In this document: positions 1-10,202 of the stretch, in pieces
Numbering within the stretch: position 1 is the stretch's first letter
How the letters are laid out: the number at the start of each line of letters is the position of its first letter
Program-made: the position numbers and the translations under genes
DNA from: Beroe forskalii
Taxonomy: Eukaryota > Ctenophora > Nuda > Beroida > Beroidae
Length of the DNA stretch: 64,000 nucleotides
Assembly (NCBI GenBank): GCA_011033025.1
Contig: WFMF01000071.1
Location: 496,001 to 560,000 of the forward strand
Direction: 5' to 3'
The notes under the pieces: model-generated
Seen by the model: only the letters and a program-made list of their open reading frames with translations
The model's database searches: none
What the model was told of the DNA's origin: nothing

Positions 1-630
1 TAAGTGTCTGCTGTCACCTATGGTCAGGCAATGGTCGAAAGTATTAAAGTAGGTCAGGTAAGATTCGCAAGTAGGTCAGAGAAGATTAGTCAGTAGGTCA
101 GATAAGAAGCGTCACTAGGCCAGGTAAGAGTCGCCAGTAGGCCACATAAGGTTCCTTATTAGGTCAGCTAAGGTTGTCAGTAGGCCAGATGAGAGACGCT
201 AGTAGGTCAAGTAGGAGGCGCCAGGAGATCAGGTAATGGGGAGTCACCAGTCATTGAGGAATTCAGGCAAAAGGCCTAACTTGGTCACAATTTGGTCATG
301 CAAGAATCGCCATCTGGAACGGGTAAAGATCACCAAAAAGCCAATAGGTCAGGCAAAAGTCATAATTTAGTCAGGCTAGAGAGAAAGAGGCCCTAGTTGG
401 TCAGGTCAGAGTCGACAGTGAATTAGGCAAGAGTTGCAAAGCTGGAAAGCACTCAGCGTGTCAGCCAGGAGTCACAGCCGCTCAGGTTTGAGGTCCCATT
501 GGATCAGGTCATTGTCACCAGTGAGTTAGGCAAAAGTTACAAGCTGGGTCTGGCATGGGTCACCAGTCACTGAGGCAAGAGTCACCAGTAAGTCAGCAAG
601 AGACACCAGTTAGTCAGGCAATATTGTGCA
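1..630. repeat. Degenerate minisatellite, about 23-bp unit
   Basis: The block is built from diverged copies of a unit containing AGTAGGTCAGGTAAGAGTCG, at a spacing of about 22 to 25 bases. Many units have drifted, and the periodicity weakens after about 240. No open frame persists through it. It is probably the end of a longer array that starts before the window. Confidence 0.75.
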
Positions 631-779
631 TTTTACTGTTAGGTGATACCTAAGCCCTTCAAGCTCTGAAAATGTGAAAATAGCCGTTTCTATTCACCAA
701 ATAAACTTTAAAAGCCACTGACTGTGAAAAAACAACAGATTTTTATGTCAAAATTCATTGGAAAAAGCCCCAGAAATGA

Positions 780-1046
780 CCAAAATGTAACCCAAAAAAA
801 ACAAAAAAACCAAAAAAACAAAAAAAACCAAGCCCAAGAATCGAAAAATAGGGTAGGGCTTGGTTTTTTTTGGGCTACAATCCCCCCAACATTGACAGAG
901 GCTGGCTTGATAATTTGTGCTACAAATTTACCGAGTTCATAGGTCGATGTTCCTATTGCTGAGCAAATTGGTTGAAGGGGACAACTTTGTTTGTGAACCT
1001 TCGGCAGACCATACATGATTCCAATATTACTTCCGTTAGGATACAT
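780..1046 (-). mobile_element. Penelope-like element, reverse transcriptase fragment (fossil)
   Basis: On the minus strand the translation carries YGLPKVHK, PLQPI and TSTYELGKF. This is the arrangement typical of Penelope-like (PLE) reverse transcriptases, which have LPK.HK, PLRPI and a TY.LAKFL-type motif. Only a small part of the RT domain is present, and the copy is an old, non-functional fragment. The A-rich and T-rich stretch at 795-835 lies at its far end. A PLE endonuclease fragment follows on the opposite strand, so the two pieces are not one collinear element. Confidence 0.7.
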
Positions 1047-1063
1047 CTTTTTATAGTCAGAAT

Positions 1064-1347
1064 GTGGGCCGAGTGTGGCTTATTTGGGTAAAACCAAAAA
1101 CACAGTTTACGAAAGATTTTATGGTTCTAATGGTCATCTTAATGCTAGGACTAAGAATAGTGAACTCCATTTGCACATATCCGAAACGGGCGATCCTGAG
1201 TGCGAATTTGACTTCAAGGACACTGAAATCCTTGGAAGATGTTCTCACGACCTTCGGCTCCGCTATATGGAGAGTATTATGCTCAAGCTAGGTAGAAAAC
1301 AGACACTTAATACGCAGGAGTGGTCGATTCCGCTCAACATTTTCTAA
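1064..1347 (+). mobile_element. Penelope-like element, GIY-YIG-type endonuclease fragment (fossil)
   Basis: The plus-strand translation has AYLGKTKNTVYERF near its start, then CEFDFKDTEILGR, RYMESIMLKL and LNTQEWSIPL. This order (a Y.GKTK strand, a helix with a conserved acidic residue, then a terminal LNTQ) matches the C-terminal endonuclease of Penelope-like elements. It is a remnant lying head to head with the RT fragment on the other strand. That implies two insertions or a rearrangement. Assignment to PLE rests on recognised motifs only. Confidence 0.6.
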
Positions 1348-1742
1348 GTACTGCGTTGTATTAAATGTACAGTATTGATTTTGTATCGGTTTTTAACACT
1401 TTATCTGTACAATATCATCAGTGATTAGACTTTGATGGTAATTTATTAATTTCTGTTGGTTTGCTACGTAGTATGACATATTTTGTGGTTTTCAGTGTGT
1501 AACGCCGTCTAGTTTAAATTTACCAGTTTAAAGATAATGTTTGTGTGCTTGTAGGCTATAAAGTATTATATATTCGCTTGCTAGCATCGTATAATAAATA
1601 TAATCAATATTCAGGTTGAAAATGACATAAAGCATATGTCGAAATATTCCTAATATGACGGCTTTTTATTTTGTTTTCAAGTTTATTCTGCTACTCCGCT
1701 TCCCGCCCAAGATTATGCACTTGTTTATCATACTGGGCACTT
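1348..1742. other. AT-rich intergenic spacer
   Basis: This holds no frame or repeat that I can support. It lies between the PLE fragments and the 3' end of the BTB gene, and probably includes that gene's 3' UTR on the minus strand. Confidence 0.5.
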
Positions 1743-2642
1743 TTAAAAATATCCAGAAAATGTAAATGCCGAGGTTAAGTTACTGTTGGACTCACTTTGA
1801 ACTGGCTGATTTGTTGCTTGACCAGTTTTTTGAACAAGAAAATCTTTCTGAGTTTGAAGCAGAATCTTAATATATTTAGGATCCATTAATTCTTTATCAC
1901 AAGAGATAAGAGATAAAAAACTGGAAAGATCGGATTTTTTAGGCATAAGTTCATAAAGATTTACTTGAGCGATGTTATCAAGGAAATACTTTTTGTTTTT
2001 GCTAGAAAACTCTAACCAATCGTGAAAGAAAGTAAAAAGTTTAGGAGGCTTCCATGTAGACAGGATCCTTAAAATATCACAAGGCAATAAATTTGACATG
2101 AACTGAAAGAGTGAATTTTTTTCAGACTGGTCATAGTGGAATTTTTCACCAAATTTTTCAATGGTAGAGAAAAAGATCTTCTTCAGCTCATATGATGCAT
2201 TGTCATCCAAATGATAACTTGTAAGAAGTAACTTTAATGGCACAACAATGTTGTCCCCAACATACGAATCATCCACAAAGTAACGATATATCCAACGTAA
2301 TGCTTCTTCAATCAAATCTTCCACCTTGTACCAGCTAGCAAACTTCAGAATTATTTCTATGTTTTCAAGGGTGAATGTTAGATCTGCCCCATGTAGGAAT
2401 TCAATACATTCACGCAGAACCTCAGAGGAGTTCTTAATCTCGAGCATTTCATCGAACATTAGCACTCCACCATCTTCTCTGATTTTATGTTCAAGTACAC
2501 TGCTTTGTTGAGCCAACAGCACTCCAGAACAGAGTATCTGATCAGAACGAATACACACAGTCACTTTATAAGGGAAGGTTGGGTCATTGAGGAATCGGGT
2601 AAAGTCTCGGTCTAAGGGAAGTTTTGCTACTGACACTGACAT
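1743..2642 (-). CDS. BTB/POZ domain protein, intronless
   Basis: This is an uninterrupted 299-residue frame with an ATG at 2642-2640. Residues of about 25 to 110 have the BTB/POZ layout: the YKVTVCIRSDQILCSGVLLAQQ strand and helix corresponding to D(V)...F.AH..VLA..S, then a strand-loop-helix, and RECIEFLHGADLTFTLENI followed by LLKFA-like and IEEALRWIYRYFV helices. Residues from about 130 on are predominantly helical, as in BACK-like or other post-BTB regions. No Kelch, zinc-finger or MATH domain is present. BTB proteins of this kind often act as homodimeric Cullin-3 adaptors, but no specific substrate can be inferred. It is convergently oriented with nothing nearby; the next gene upstream on the same strand (reticulon) lies 0.5 kb away. 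The family call is firm; the subfamily is unknown. Confidence 0.85.
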   Translation of the reverse strand: MSVSVAKLPLDRDFTRFLNDPTFPYKVTVCIRSDQILCSGVLLAQQSSVLEHKIREDGGVLMFDEMLEIKNSSEVLRECIEFLHGADLTFTLENIEIILKFASWYKVEDLIEEALRWIYRYFVDDSYVGDNIVVPLKLLLTSYHLDDNASYELKKIFFSTIEKFGEKFHYDQSEKNSLFQFMSNLLPCDILRILSTWKPPKLFTFFHDWLEFSSKNKKYFLDNIAQVNLYELMPKKSDLSSFLSLISCDKELMDPKYIKILLQTQKDFLVQKTGQATNQPVQSESNSNLTSAFTFSGYF

Positions 2643-3166
2643 ACTGCTGAAAATATGTTTGTATCACAAATGAGAAGCTTTTTTTCAGCCAGGTTAGGAC
2701 TAATAAATTTCTTTCTATTTTTCAAAATGAGCATAGGTAATCAAGTGATCTCGATCAATGAAATGTTGTAATTTAATCCAATTTACAGAGTTACAAAGTA
2801 GATCAGATCATGCAAATCAACTACAAAACACATAATCCCGATAATTGGTTTCTAAGCTTGTTCTGTCGGTGAAAAATCATTTTATTCACAATGTGCTTGT
2901 CTCACGAAAATATTGAATAATTTCAAAGATTTCCTAATGTAATACCATCTAGCACTTTCGTAAGGTTAAAACTTAGAAATGCTTGAAGATTGAAGAAAAC
3001 ACAGGATTCATGAAAGCAATAATTAGAACGAAATGAATTGATAATCAATGACAATTTACATGAAATTTACAACAGAAATGATTCAATGTGTCAATATACA
3101 TTACTCTAGGTATAATTTGATCTAAGATACAAAATGAATGTATAAATTGTAATCATAAAAACTGAC
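2643..3166. other. Spacer between BTB and reticulon genes
   Basis: This AT-rich stretch has no supported frame. It must contain the BTB promoter or 5' UTR and the reticulon 3' UTR, both on the minus strand. No clear TATA box or polyadenylation signal stood out. Confidence 0.4.
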
Positions 3167-4126
3167 CTATGATGACCAAAAATAAGAAAATAAATTAGGA
3201 ATTTTTCCTTGGCCATCTGATAGAAAATATTTTACAAACAGTACAATGATAATCCCTGATACAGATGCCGAAATCAGGTCTTTTGATTGAGAAATAATGC
3301 TATTTTTTCTTGCTTTGGAATTCAATCCAGAACATTCCTTGATTTTGAAATGTGCACTTATAATGCCAGAGATTGGGTTTTCTTCATAGATTTCAATAAG
3401 AGACTCACAGGCCTCAGAGTGATCCATGTAAAGTTTTGGAAGTGTGAATAGTGAGAGAACAATAATCATGAGAATTATGTACATGTCATCAAAGTAAGCC
3501 CATATCAGCCAAACAAGAGCAATGGATCTCATTGTAAGCCCAAAACTTTGTACTAGAACAATCCTAGCAATGAAATCAATAGACCCAGTTATCATACTTA
3601 GGAGTATATTTGCTATAGCAGCTTGTGTTGACTCTGACACTGTTATGGTTTCAGCAAGAGTGGATGCAAAAGGATGTGTAACATTTTCAGATGTGACAGC
3701 TTGAAGCACTGTACAACCCCCAACAAAAATCAGCATGACAATCATTACACTCAACAAAGATGCACTAACCAAATAAACAAATGAATGGCTTTTGAGAACA
3801 TATAATGATGCAATAATCCACAGAAGTGTGAATAGTGATTTGGGAGTGTTTTTCCATAGTACAATATCTACAATCCGATGGTCAAAGTGACAAACCCAGG
3901 CTAGGCCTCTTGAATCAGCTGATGATTGACTTTTTACAGTATTACTGGTCTCTTGGGAGCTATGCGGATCTTTAACTCCAGAAATAACGGCAGATGAACG
4001 TTGTAGCTCAAGGAGTGTAGGGCCACCATCTTCTTTATTCTTGTTTTTAGTTGAATTATAGTTAAAGAACTTATTGTCAACAGCATTATCATCGAGGGTC
4101 TCTGCATTCTCCATAACACCTATCAT
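3167..4126 (-). CDS. Reticulon-like protein (reticulon homology domain)
   Basis: The frame encodes about 319 residues from the ATG at 4126; a second ATG at 4114 is an equally possible start. Residues 1 to 80 are polar and low in hydrophobicity. The reticulon homology domain starts near residue 82 with RIVDIVLWKN, the equivalent of the V.DLLYWR motif. It continues with a first long hydrophobic hairpin, the HPF motif with a following acidic and alcohol-rich stretch (LAETITVSEST), a loop of about 60 residues, a second hairpin, and FTLPKLYMDH, equivalent to F.VP.LYE. Reticulons shape tubular endoplasmic reticulum by wedging these hairpins into the outer leaflet. An extra hydrophobic segment near residues 285 to 306 lies beyond the usual domain end, which is unusual. 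The sequence is highly diverged, yet the motif order is clear. It appears intronless. Confidence 0.8.
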   Translation of the reverse strand: MIGVMENAETLDDNAVDNKFFNYNSTKNKNKEDGGPTLLELQRSSAVISGVKDPHSSQETSNTVKSQSSADSRGLAWVCHFDHRIVDIVLWKNTPKSLFTLLWIIASLYVLKSHSFVYLVSASLLSVMIVMLIFVGGCTVLQAVTSENVTHPFASTLAETITVSESTQAAIANILLSMITGSIDFIARIVLVQSFGLTMRSIALVWLIWAYFDDMYIILMIIVLSLFTLPKLYMDHSEACESLIEIYEENPISGIISAHFKIKECSGLNSKARKNSIISQSKDLISASVSGIIIVLFVKYFLSDGQGKIPNLFSYFWSS

Positions 4127-4653
4127 CAAGTAGTGGTAGGTTAGTAAGGTTCTCAGTTTACTTCATAGCTTCATACAGTAACTATTCTGTAAGACTTTTG
4201 TTTTAATACTTAATCAGCAGGGGGTGAAATAAGAGTATACTTGACACATTTAAATTGTGCTGGCACAATAAATCTAAATGGGCAAAAAGTTGATCCAAGC
4301 TGGGGCAGTAAGTTCTGAAAAACAATTGACTTGATATACTCTGTACACGGAGTGTTGTCTTCACGTTGCATGAACTGAAAATTTCAAGTCGGTAGGCGTT
4401 CCACTTCCTGCCCCATGATCTTAGAGTGGGGGGTCTTAAAGTATTAATAAGTTATATGTGGCAAATCATATTTTCTTCTCGGCTGTTTGTCCCCTCTGAG
4501 AATTCAGAACAAACATCATGACTATAAAATTTGCTAGCAACATATGAAAAGAGGAATAAACACTTTTTATAATTAAACAGTTACTATAGTAGAAATATTT
4601 ATGTTAGAAAGAATGTTGATTTATTATGTTTTTAAATTCAGGAACTACAGTTA
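4127..4653. other. Spacer upstream of the reticulon gene
   Basis: The reticulon promoter and any 5' exon must lie here or beyond on the minus strand. I see no coding frame. The region ends at the target-site copy of a short TIR element. Confidence 0.4.
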
Positions 4654-4818
4654 GGGATCGTTCACATATTACATGATAATCACCAAGGGGGAGGGGGGTT
4701 TCCAAATGATTACGTTGCATGTTATTGTAACAAATTAACAACTACTGTAAACTTGATTACAAGGGGGAGGGGGGTTGAAATCCGCCAAAAATTGATTACG
4801 TAATATGTGAACGATCCC
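4654..4818. mobile_element. 165-bp MITE, PIF/Harbinger-like
   Basis: The left end GGGATCGTTCACATATTAC and the right end GTAATATGTGAACGATCCC are exact inverted complements. The element is flanked by the trinucleotide TTA on both sides (4651-4653 and 4819-4821). A 3-bp TWA target duplication and a G-rich terminus are the signature of PIF/Harbinger elements. Two internal copies of an AAGGGGGAGGGGGGTT tract occur. It has no coding capacity. Confidence 0.85.
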
Positions 4819-4821
4819 TTA

Positions 4822-5170
4822 TGCTAAACAAGATAGTGCCAGTCAAATCAAAATTCCTGATACATCTGGTATTCAATAGAAAATCAATGTCCTAAATGAA
4901 TTTGGTAAATTTCAATGAATGGACAATAAGTGGACATTGCCAATAATTTTCCTTAACACAGAAGTAATGATCAAGGACAAAACTATCACATATATAGCAA
5001 ACATTACACTTCTCGAGGACTAAGTTTCAATGGTCAGTTCTATAGTCATCATAACCTTCCAATTTCATCTCATTATCTCATTACCTCATTATACCATATA
5101 TTTGATCTAATAATTAAATGATGTCCATAATAATAGATAGCTGAGAACACCAACTTCTGCCATAAACAGA
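4822..5170. other. Spacer downstream of SNRPC
   Basis: This AT-rich stretch probably holds the 3' UTR of the minus-strand SNRPC gene next to it. I see no frame, repeat or other signal in it. Confidence 0.4.
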
Positions 5171-5289
5171 CTACATTCCATTGGGGTTCATCATCATTCC
5201 TGGAGGCATTGGTCCCCTGATTCTCATACCCATCTGCATTGGTGGCCGACCCATCTGGATAGGTGGTCTACTGGGAGGACCGATAGGAC
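5171..5289 (-). CDS. SNRPC: SNRPC (U1C) coding exon 3, with stop
   Basis: On the minus strand the acceptor CTTCAG at 5295-5290 precedes GTCCTATCGG. The reading completes a glycine codon split across the intron, then gives a Met/Pro/Gly-rich tail (PPIQMGRPPMQMGMR and similar) ending NPNGM and a TAG at 5173-5171. Such Pro/Met-rich C-termini are characteristic of U1C. Together with the other two exons the coding length is 429 nt, or 142 residues. Confidence 0.9.
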
Positions 5290-5498
5290 CTGAAGCATTG
5301 ATTATCAATATTATAGAGAACTATGATATATTGAAATCAAAATATTCATGGAGTCATAATAAAATTTCTCCTCATATTTTTTGACACTTGAATTATGATT
5401 CATTTGCCAAAAAATGATTTTCATAGTTAAAATTAATAATATTGGGATTATATGAATAGTTATCACAATTTGTGAACCACAAATAAAGCTTGAAAAAC

Positions 5499-5716
5499 CT
5501 CTGAGTGGCACTTGGCCAGGTCTGAGTATTGGACCACCCATCATTCCCATATTAGGTGGACCTCGAGCTACCATAACAGGCATTACATTAACTGGTTGGT
5601 GTATGAGAACTTGCGAAGGTGGCTGATTATTGATTTTCATCTGAGCAGTTGTCTGATCAATGAGGGACTGAGCTTGATCTTCCATCCATTTGGTATAATA
5701 GATCCTCACATTTTCT
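5499..5716 (-). CDS. SNRPC: SNRPC (U1C) coding exon 2
   Basis: The exon lies between the acceptor TTTTACAG (ending 5717) and the donor AG|GTTTTT at 5498. It starts by completing lysine 31 and reads ENVRIYYTKWMEDQAQSLID, the helix that follows the zinc finger in U1C (human [20 protein letters not shown]). The middle part is a less conserved linker, then NMGMMGGPILRPGQVPLR. Both splice phases match the flanking exons, so the model is self-consistent. Confidence 0.93.
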
Positions 5717-6922
5717 CTGTAAAAAATAATTGGTTACAGTTACACAGGTTTACTTAATGATTTTGATATAATACTTATATTTAGTCCAATTCCATGTAAT
5801 GTTATTCACACAAATGTCAATTTTTCAGGCAAAAAGGTCTGTAATCATGGCAATGAAGTCATACAAAGCTGTTTTGCATGCTTATCTGATATTTATGGAT
5901 GCTTGTCACATCCCTTAAATGTCCCTTATCCCTGGAAGTTCAATGGTTTGGCAGCTATAGCATTCTGAAATGCAAAAATGTAATTCAGTGGACTGAAAAT
6001 AACATTTTAATGAACTACCACTTAGTTGCTTTAGCTCAAGTAAAAACCCAATGACAACAAATTCTTACAAGGCATCTGTGTATTATGTGGTCTGAGACCT
6101 AAGTTTATTTAAAGCTAAAGCTTACATTTTTCTTCTTATAATAGTAAATTTGAATCTGCACCAAACAGATTCAATTCTAGTTCATGATTTAGATAAGATT
6201 CATGGGACACATTTATAATGATCATAATATTACTATTTTCTTAGATTTTGGAGGTCCATTTCATATCTCAGAAAAAATATGCTTACATATAAGCCAAAAT
6301 ATCTCTCCGTTGAACATTCAATTTATAATATTCAAAGTTAAGAGAATTGTCCCACAGGAAAATATCTCAAGAAATGGTCAATTCTGCAGTAGACAATATT
6401 TTGCCATGTATCCAATTCTGCTGGCCAAGAAAGAGTCATGGTTTTTTAAGCAAATCATTTATTACTGATCATATATTTTTGTTAATTATGTCATATCCAT
6501 TCTATTACCTTACTATTATTATTGCAGTTTGAAATCAACAATTTATATCATTTTGTCCAAAATTATTGTGTTTTTGAAGTTTAGACTCTGTAATTAATTG
6601 GTCTAGGAACTTCTCATACAACACCTGATTCATATAACCACAATAAATTAAACAATAGGGCTGGCAAGTATGAGAGCCCCAAAATATGCAAATTAGAGAC
6701 TTGGTTATCTCACAGTTTGGGCTCCATCACACTTCAATTGGGCTATGATTTGAGGCAAACCCATGTCTAGGAGGCTACAGGTTTTGGCAATATATAAGCA
6801 ACTCATTATTGTGTTTTTAGCCCATGTATCCATTTTGGATACATGGACTCCCCCTTCTTGCCAGCCCCATTAGATTGAAGTCTAGTTAAACCTGCCATAC
6901 ATTTATGTAATATCCAACTTAC
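5717..6922 (-). other. SNRPC: SNRPC intron 1
   Basis: This 1.2-kb intron starts GTAAGT at 6922 and ends ACAG at 5717 on the minus strand. It is AT-rich and contains no second gene that I can support. Confidence 0.85.
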
Positions 6923-7014
6923 TTGTGCTTCCTTCCACCATTATGTGTTTTCCGTACTGATGGGGAGTCATGTGTAAGATATGTATCACAGTAATCACAG
7001 TAATACTTAGGCAT
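6923..7014 (-). CDS. SNRPC: SNRPC (U1C) coding exon 1, U1-type zinc finger
   Basis: The ATG is at 7014-7012. The translation [18 protein letters not shown] then [13 protein letters not shown] is almost identical to the N-terminus of animal U1 snRNP protein C. The C2H2 ligands are Cys6, Cys9, His24 and His30. U1C sits in the U1 snRNP and stabilises pairing of U1 snRNA with the 5' splice site. The exon ends AA|GTAAGT at 6923/6922. A polypyrimidine tract and CAG end at 7036, 21 bases before the ATG, so a 5' UTR intron is likely, with the exon beginning at 7035. The short leader contains a two-codon upstream ORF (ATG AAC TAA) that might affect initiation. BLCAP lies upstream on the same strand. 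Confidence 0.96.
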
Positions 7015-7035
7015 AGCTCTCTGATTAGTTCATTC

Positions 7036-7992
7036 CTGCAAAATACCAAATGTATTAAAACCATATCATGACAGGAATAGGTAATGATTTTGCTCTACAT
7101 TATAATACTAAACACAAAATTTCAATGATCACTACCATTTAAATTGAAACTCAATTCTAAACCTAATATGGGCTTTCAGTCCTGTACTAGCAGGCCCATC
7201 ATACTTGCAAGTTTTATCATAATTTTTAAAGTTTTGCATAAAAATTATAAGAACACATTAGGTACATGGATCTTGAATTTTTCATGGTCCTGAATTTTTC
7301 ATGGTCTCTGTCCAAAACCACCAGTTGTGCTTTCCTGGCCTGGCTATGCCCCTGTTGCCATATTAGTGCAATTTTGCAATATTGGTGTTTTGCTATAATA
7401 ATAATAATAATAATTGTAATTTAGATACACTGCAATTGGTTCTCCTTTCTTCAAACTATGGGTAATCATAATTATAATCAACCAACCATAGTAGAAGAAT
7501 TTAAAGCAAAAACATAGATGAAAAATACGTCATGTAGTTGTACTTGCCAAATGTACACATGAAATTTAGGTATATTGAATAGTTGAAATGAATGAATTTG
7601 AAAACTCACAAACTACAACTACAATATCAATTTAACAATAATTTATGCAAAACCTAAAATCAAATTTAACAGAACATGAAGTTAAACTGCAACATGTTTC
7701 TAATGAATTCAATGAGCTGATCTAATATAGTCTATAATATCATATTCAACAATGATTCAATGAATTTGATAACATCTGAAAAGACATGATATTCAAAGAA
7801 TTTGTTTAGTTCACAATATACTCAAATCATGGCAGTACATCTATTTCACTACTCTAGACCCTCTGTCAATATTCAACTTGTGCTGAATTTCTTTTCTCAT
7901 CAAATGAAGTCCAGTATTCTCTTTCACAATGCCAACTTGGTCAGGAATGATATGACTTGATTAATGATATTCTCCAATTCAATTCACAACAT
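7036..7992. other. SNRPC 5' intron or promoter region and BLCAP 3' UTR
   Basis: This AT-rich stretch includes a short (TAA)n tract near 7397. It should contain the SNRPC promoter or first non-coding exon and the 3' UTR of BLCAP, both on the minus strand. I could not recognise a SECIS-like stem loop by eye. Confidence 0.4.
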
Positions 7993-8256
7993 CTATAGGG
8001 CTGTATTAGCTGTATTAGCTTGATTGGTAAAGGAATTGTCTGCATCTTCTCAGCATACCATACAGTTACCAATTCCTGAATAACAAAGGAGTCCAACTGC
8101 AATAACAAACACAATTGAACATAATGCACATGGTCTTTGAACAAGTAAGAAGTCTGTTAAATACAAAGCTAATAAGGTTAGATGATTCTGTAGCATAATA
8201 GGGGATACTGGTTTAGGGATGAATAGTAATGGAAGAAGCCACTGCATACAATACAT
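7993..8256 (-). CDS. BLCAP: BLCAP orthologue, with an in-frame UGA at codon 69
   Basis: The translation from the ATG at 8256 starts MYCMQWLLPLLFIPKP and goes on to FLLVQRPCALCSIVF, LLCYS and GNC. This matches the small membrane protein BLCAP (human MYCLQWLLPVLLIPKP, ERKPCTICALVF, LICYS, GNC). Two hydrophobic segments lie near residues 7 to 20 and 27 to 60. BLCAP is an 87-residue protein of internal membranes reported to affect growth and apoptosis; its biochemical role is not settled. The frame meets TGA at 8052-8050 after 68 codons. If that codon is read as an amino acid, the frame continues with EDADNSFTNQANTANTAL to a TAG at 7995-7993, giving exactly 87 codons, the family length. The coding exon follows a strong acceptor, with a TACTAAC branch-like site (8281-8275), a T run and CAG. 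This implies a 5' UTR intron. Confidence 0.88.
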
Positions 8257-8274
8257 ACTGCTCAAAAAAAATAA

Positions 8275-8281
8275 GTTAGTA
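8275..8281 (-). promoter_or_regulatory. Consensus branch-point sequence upstream of BLCAP exon
   Basis: TACTAAC on the minus strand is followed by a run of T and AG immediately before the BLCAP ATG. This is the arrangement of a lariat branch site and 3' splice site. Confidence 0.6.
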
Positions 8282-8810
8282 TTGCATTCAGACCCCTCAC
8301 TCTCCCCTTGACGCAAATATCTACAATCCAGAAACCCCCCCTCAGGCGTCCACATATTTGCTACTTAAACAACATGGAACCTCAAACAACATAAAATCAA
8401 TAAATGGCAACACAAAGTTTCTTGTGAAATTACCATGAAATTCATGAACACCCACTCCACCTATGTCCACAAATATCCACATTGACCAGACTGCCCCTCT
8501 TTGCAGTCTTTAATGGGAGGTCCTTTTAACAGATTTCAGATTTGACTTGGTGCCTTCCTTCAGCACACCCAAGATGTTTCATTAGTTATACCTCAAGGAG
8601 AAACTTTCTATATAATTAAATTGAATTGAACAATCTTTATGTTCTTTGGATCAAAACTCAAAATAATAATAATAATTTGAACTTTTATAGTATAGTGGCA
8701 CATCAACTTAAATGATCACACAGCTGTGCCACGAAAACAATAGTTGACATTTTATAATTAGGACTTTGAATTCAAAAACATTGATATAATATTAGGCAAT
8801 GCAGAATATT

Positions 8811-9255
8811 GTATTATCTATAAAGGTGTATGGGTTTACTACACTTTTAAACTTTACAACACTACTTTTAAACTTTACAACACTACTTTTAAACTTTACA
8901 ACACTACTTTATACAATCAAATTTGAGGATGTGTTGAGGCTGCTCCTTGGAGATCCTGAAGATGATTCATAGCTTTTCATAAAGTCAATCTTAAAGTTAT
9001 GAATCGAAACTGTCAGTTGATATTGTGGAGTAGTTATTTGGCTTGAATCATAATTGTTACTTTCAATGAAAGACAGCAGTTTTATTAAATATAATAATGA
9101 TAATATTGACAAAATACTACATATGGAATTTCTAATTCAAGGATTGACATCAGAGGCAGAAGTGAAAAAACTGTGCATCATCAGCAGTTACCCTACAGTT
9201 GCAGGGCTTCCCTGTCATCTGCAATGTAGATGTCCCATCAGCATGTGGCAAAGGG
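8811..9255. repeat. Dispersed repeat R, uninterrupted copy
   Basis: Two stretches match sequence flanking the 3.5-kb foldback element near 48.7 and 52.3 kb. One is TTATCTATAAAGGTGTATG at the left, the other runs from AATTCAAGGATTGACAT to GGGAAACGGA at the right. Here the two halves are joined, so this copy represents the empty site. A 21-bp unit (ACTACTTTTAAACTTTACAAC) is repeated three times at about 8842-8905. I recognise no coding function. Confidence 0.65.
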
Positions 9256-10202
9256 AAACGGAATTAATTAATTAATCAATTAATCTACTTAGTTATACCC
9301 ACAGTATAACCTGTAAATGCAAAACGGAAGGGTTTTGGCTATGCAGAAAATGTTAAACAAATATAAACAATAGCAACTTCCCAGATGTATGAGGAATTTG
9401 CAGCCTCCAGGACTAAAAGAAAATTTGGTGATATGGAGAATATAAATTCACATTTGGCATTTGCCAAATTATTTTGTTTGACGTCGTCAAACATTTTAAA
9501 TTTATTTAACGCCTGACAACAATTATTTGCACAATGCACATTCGGTGTATTTTAATAAGTGTGATTGTAAATGGGTTTTCCATCCCTAGCGCGTATCACT
9601 TGGAAGTTTGGAGGGCCAGGGTCGTGTTGCGAAAAAATTTTTTTTTCAGGAACTCCATATTTTTTTGAAAATCTCCGAAGAGAATGAAATAGTATAAATA
9701 TATTCTGAGAAAGCACTAGAGGTGCATCACCAATAGTGTATCACAATTTCACAAAGCATCATCAATATAATTTAAGTTTAAAAAGTAAAATAAAAATATA
9801 TTATAAGTCCTGAACATTACAAATTAACCAAGTGTTCAAAAAAAAAACAATCCCTGACATTAGTGAAACAAAATATTGTTAGTGAAACAAAATATTAGTG
9901 AAACAAAATATTAGAATTTATAGCTAACAATAATTTTAATTCCTTTATTAATATAGAAATAAATAAATCAATCATTCAGATCATTAAGGACAGATAAAAA
10001 TTTAAAATCAAGTAAATTCATGTCAGACACAATTTCATGAGGTTATAAGGGTAGGTATTTCTTCATAATGGAATAATTAAAAATTCCCCAATAAAGAATG
10101 AAAAGGCCAAAAATGCGAAAAAAAATTGCGCGCGGCGGAGGGTTGCTAAACACGTACGCCTATGCTGTATGCGGGCTTAGGAAGGCGAAGGGTAGGGTCG
10201 TG
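9256..10202. other. Intergenic region without recognised genes
   Basis: This is AT-rich, with a simple (TTAA)-type tract near 9265 and a small tandem of AGTGAAACAAAATATT near 9860-9910. From about 10120 the composition becomes GC-rich and CpG-rich. No supported frame is present. Confidence 0.5.

Noticed and set aside
8909-9112. A 67-codon minus-strand frame ending in repeat R
   Set aside because: It overlaps a dispersed repeat, has no recognisable motif, and lacks a credible acceptor.
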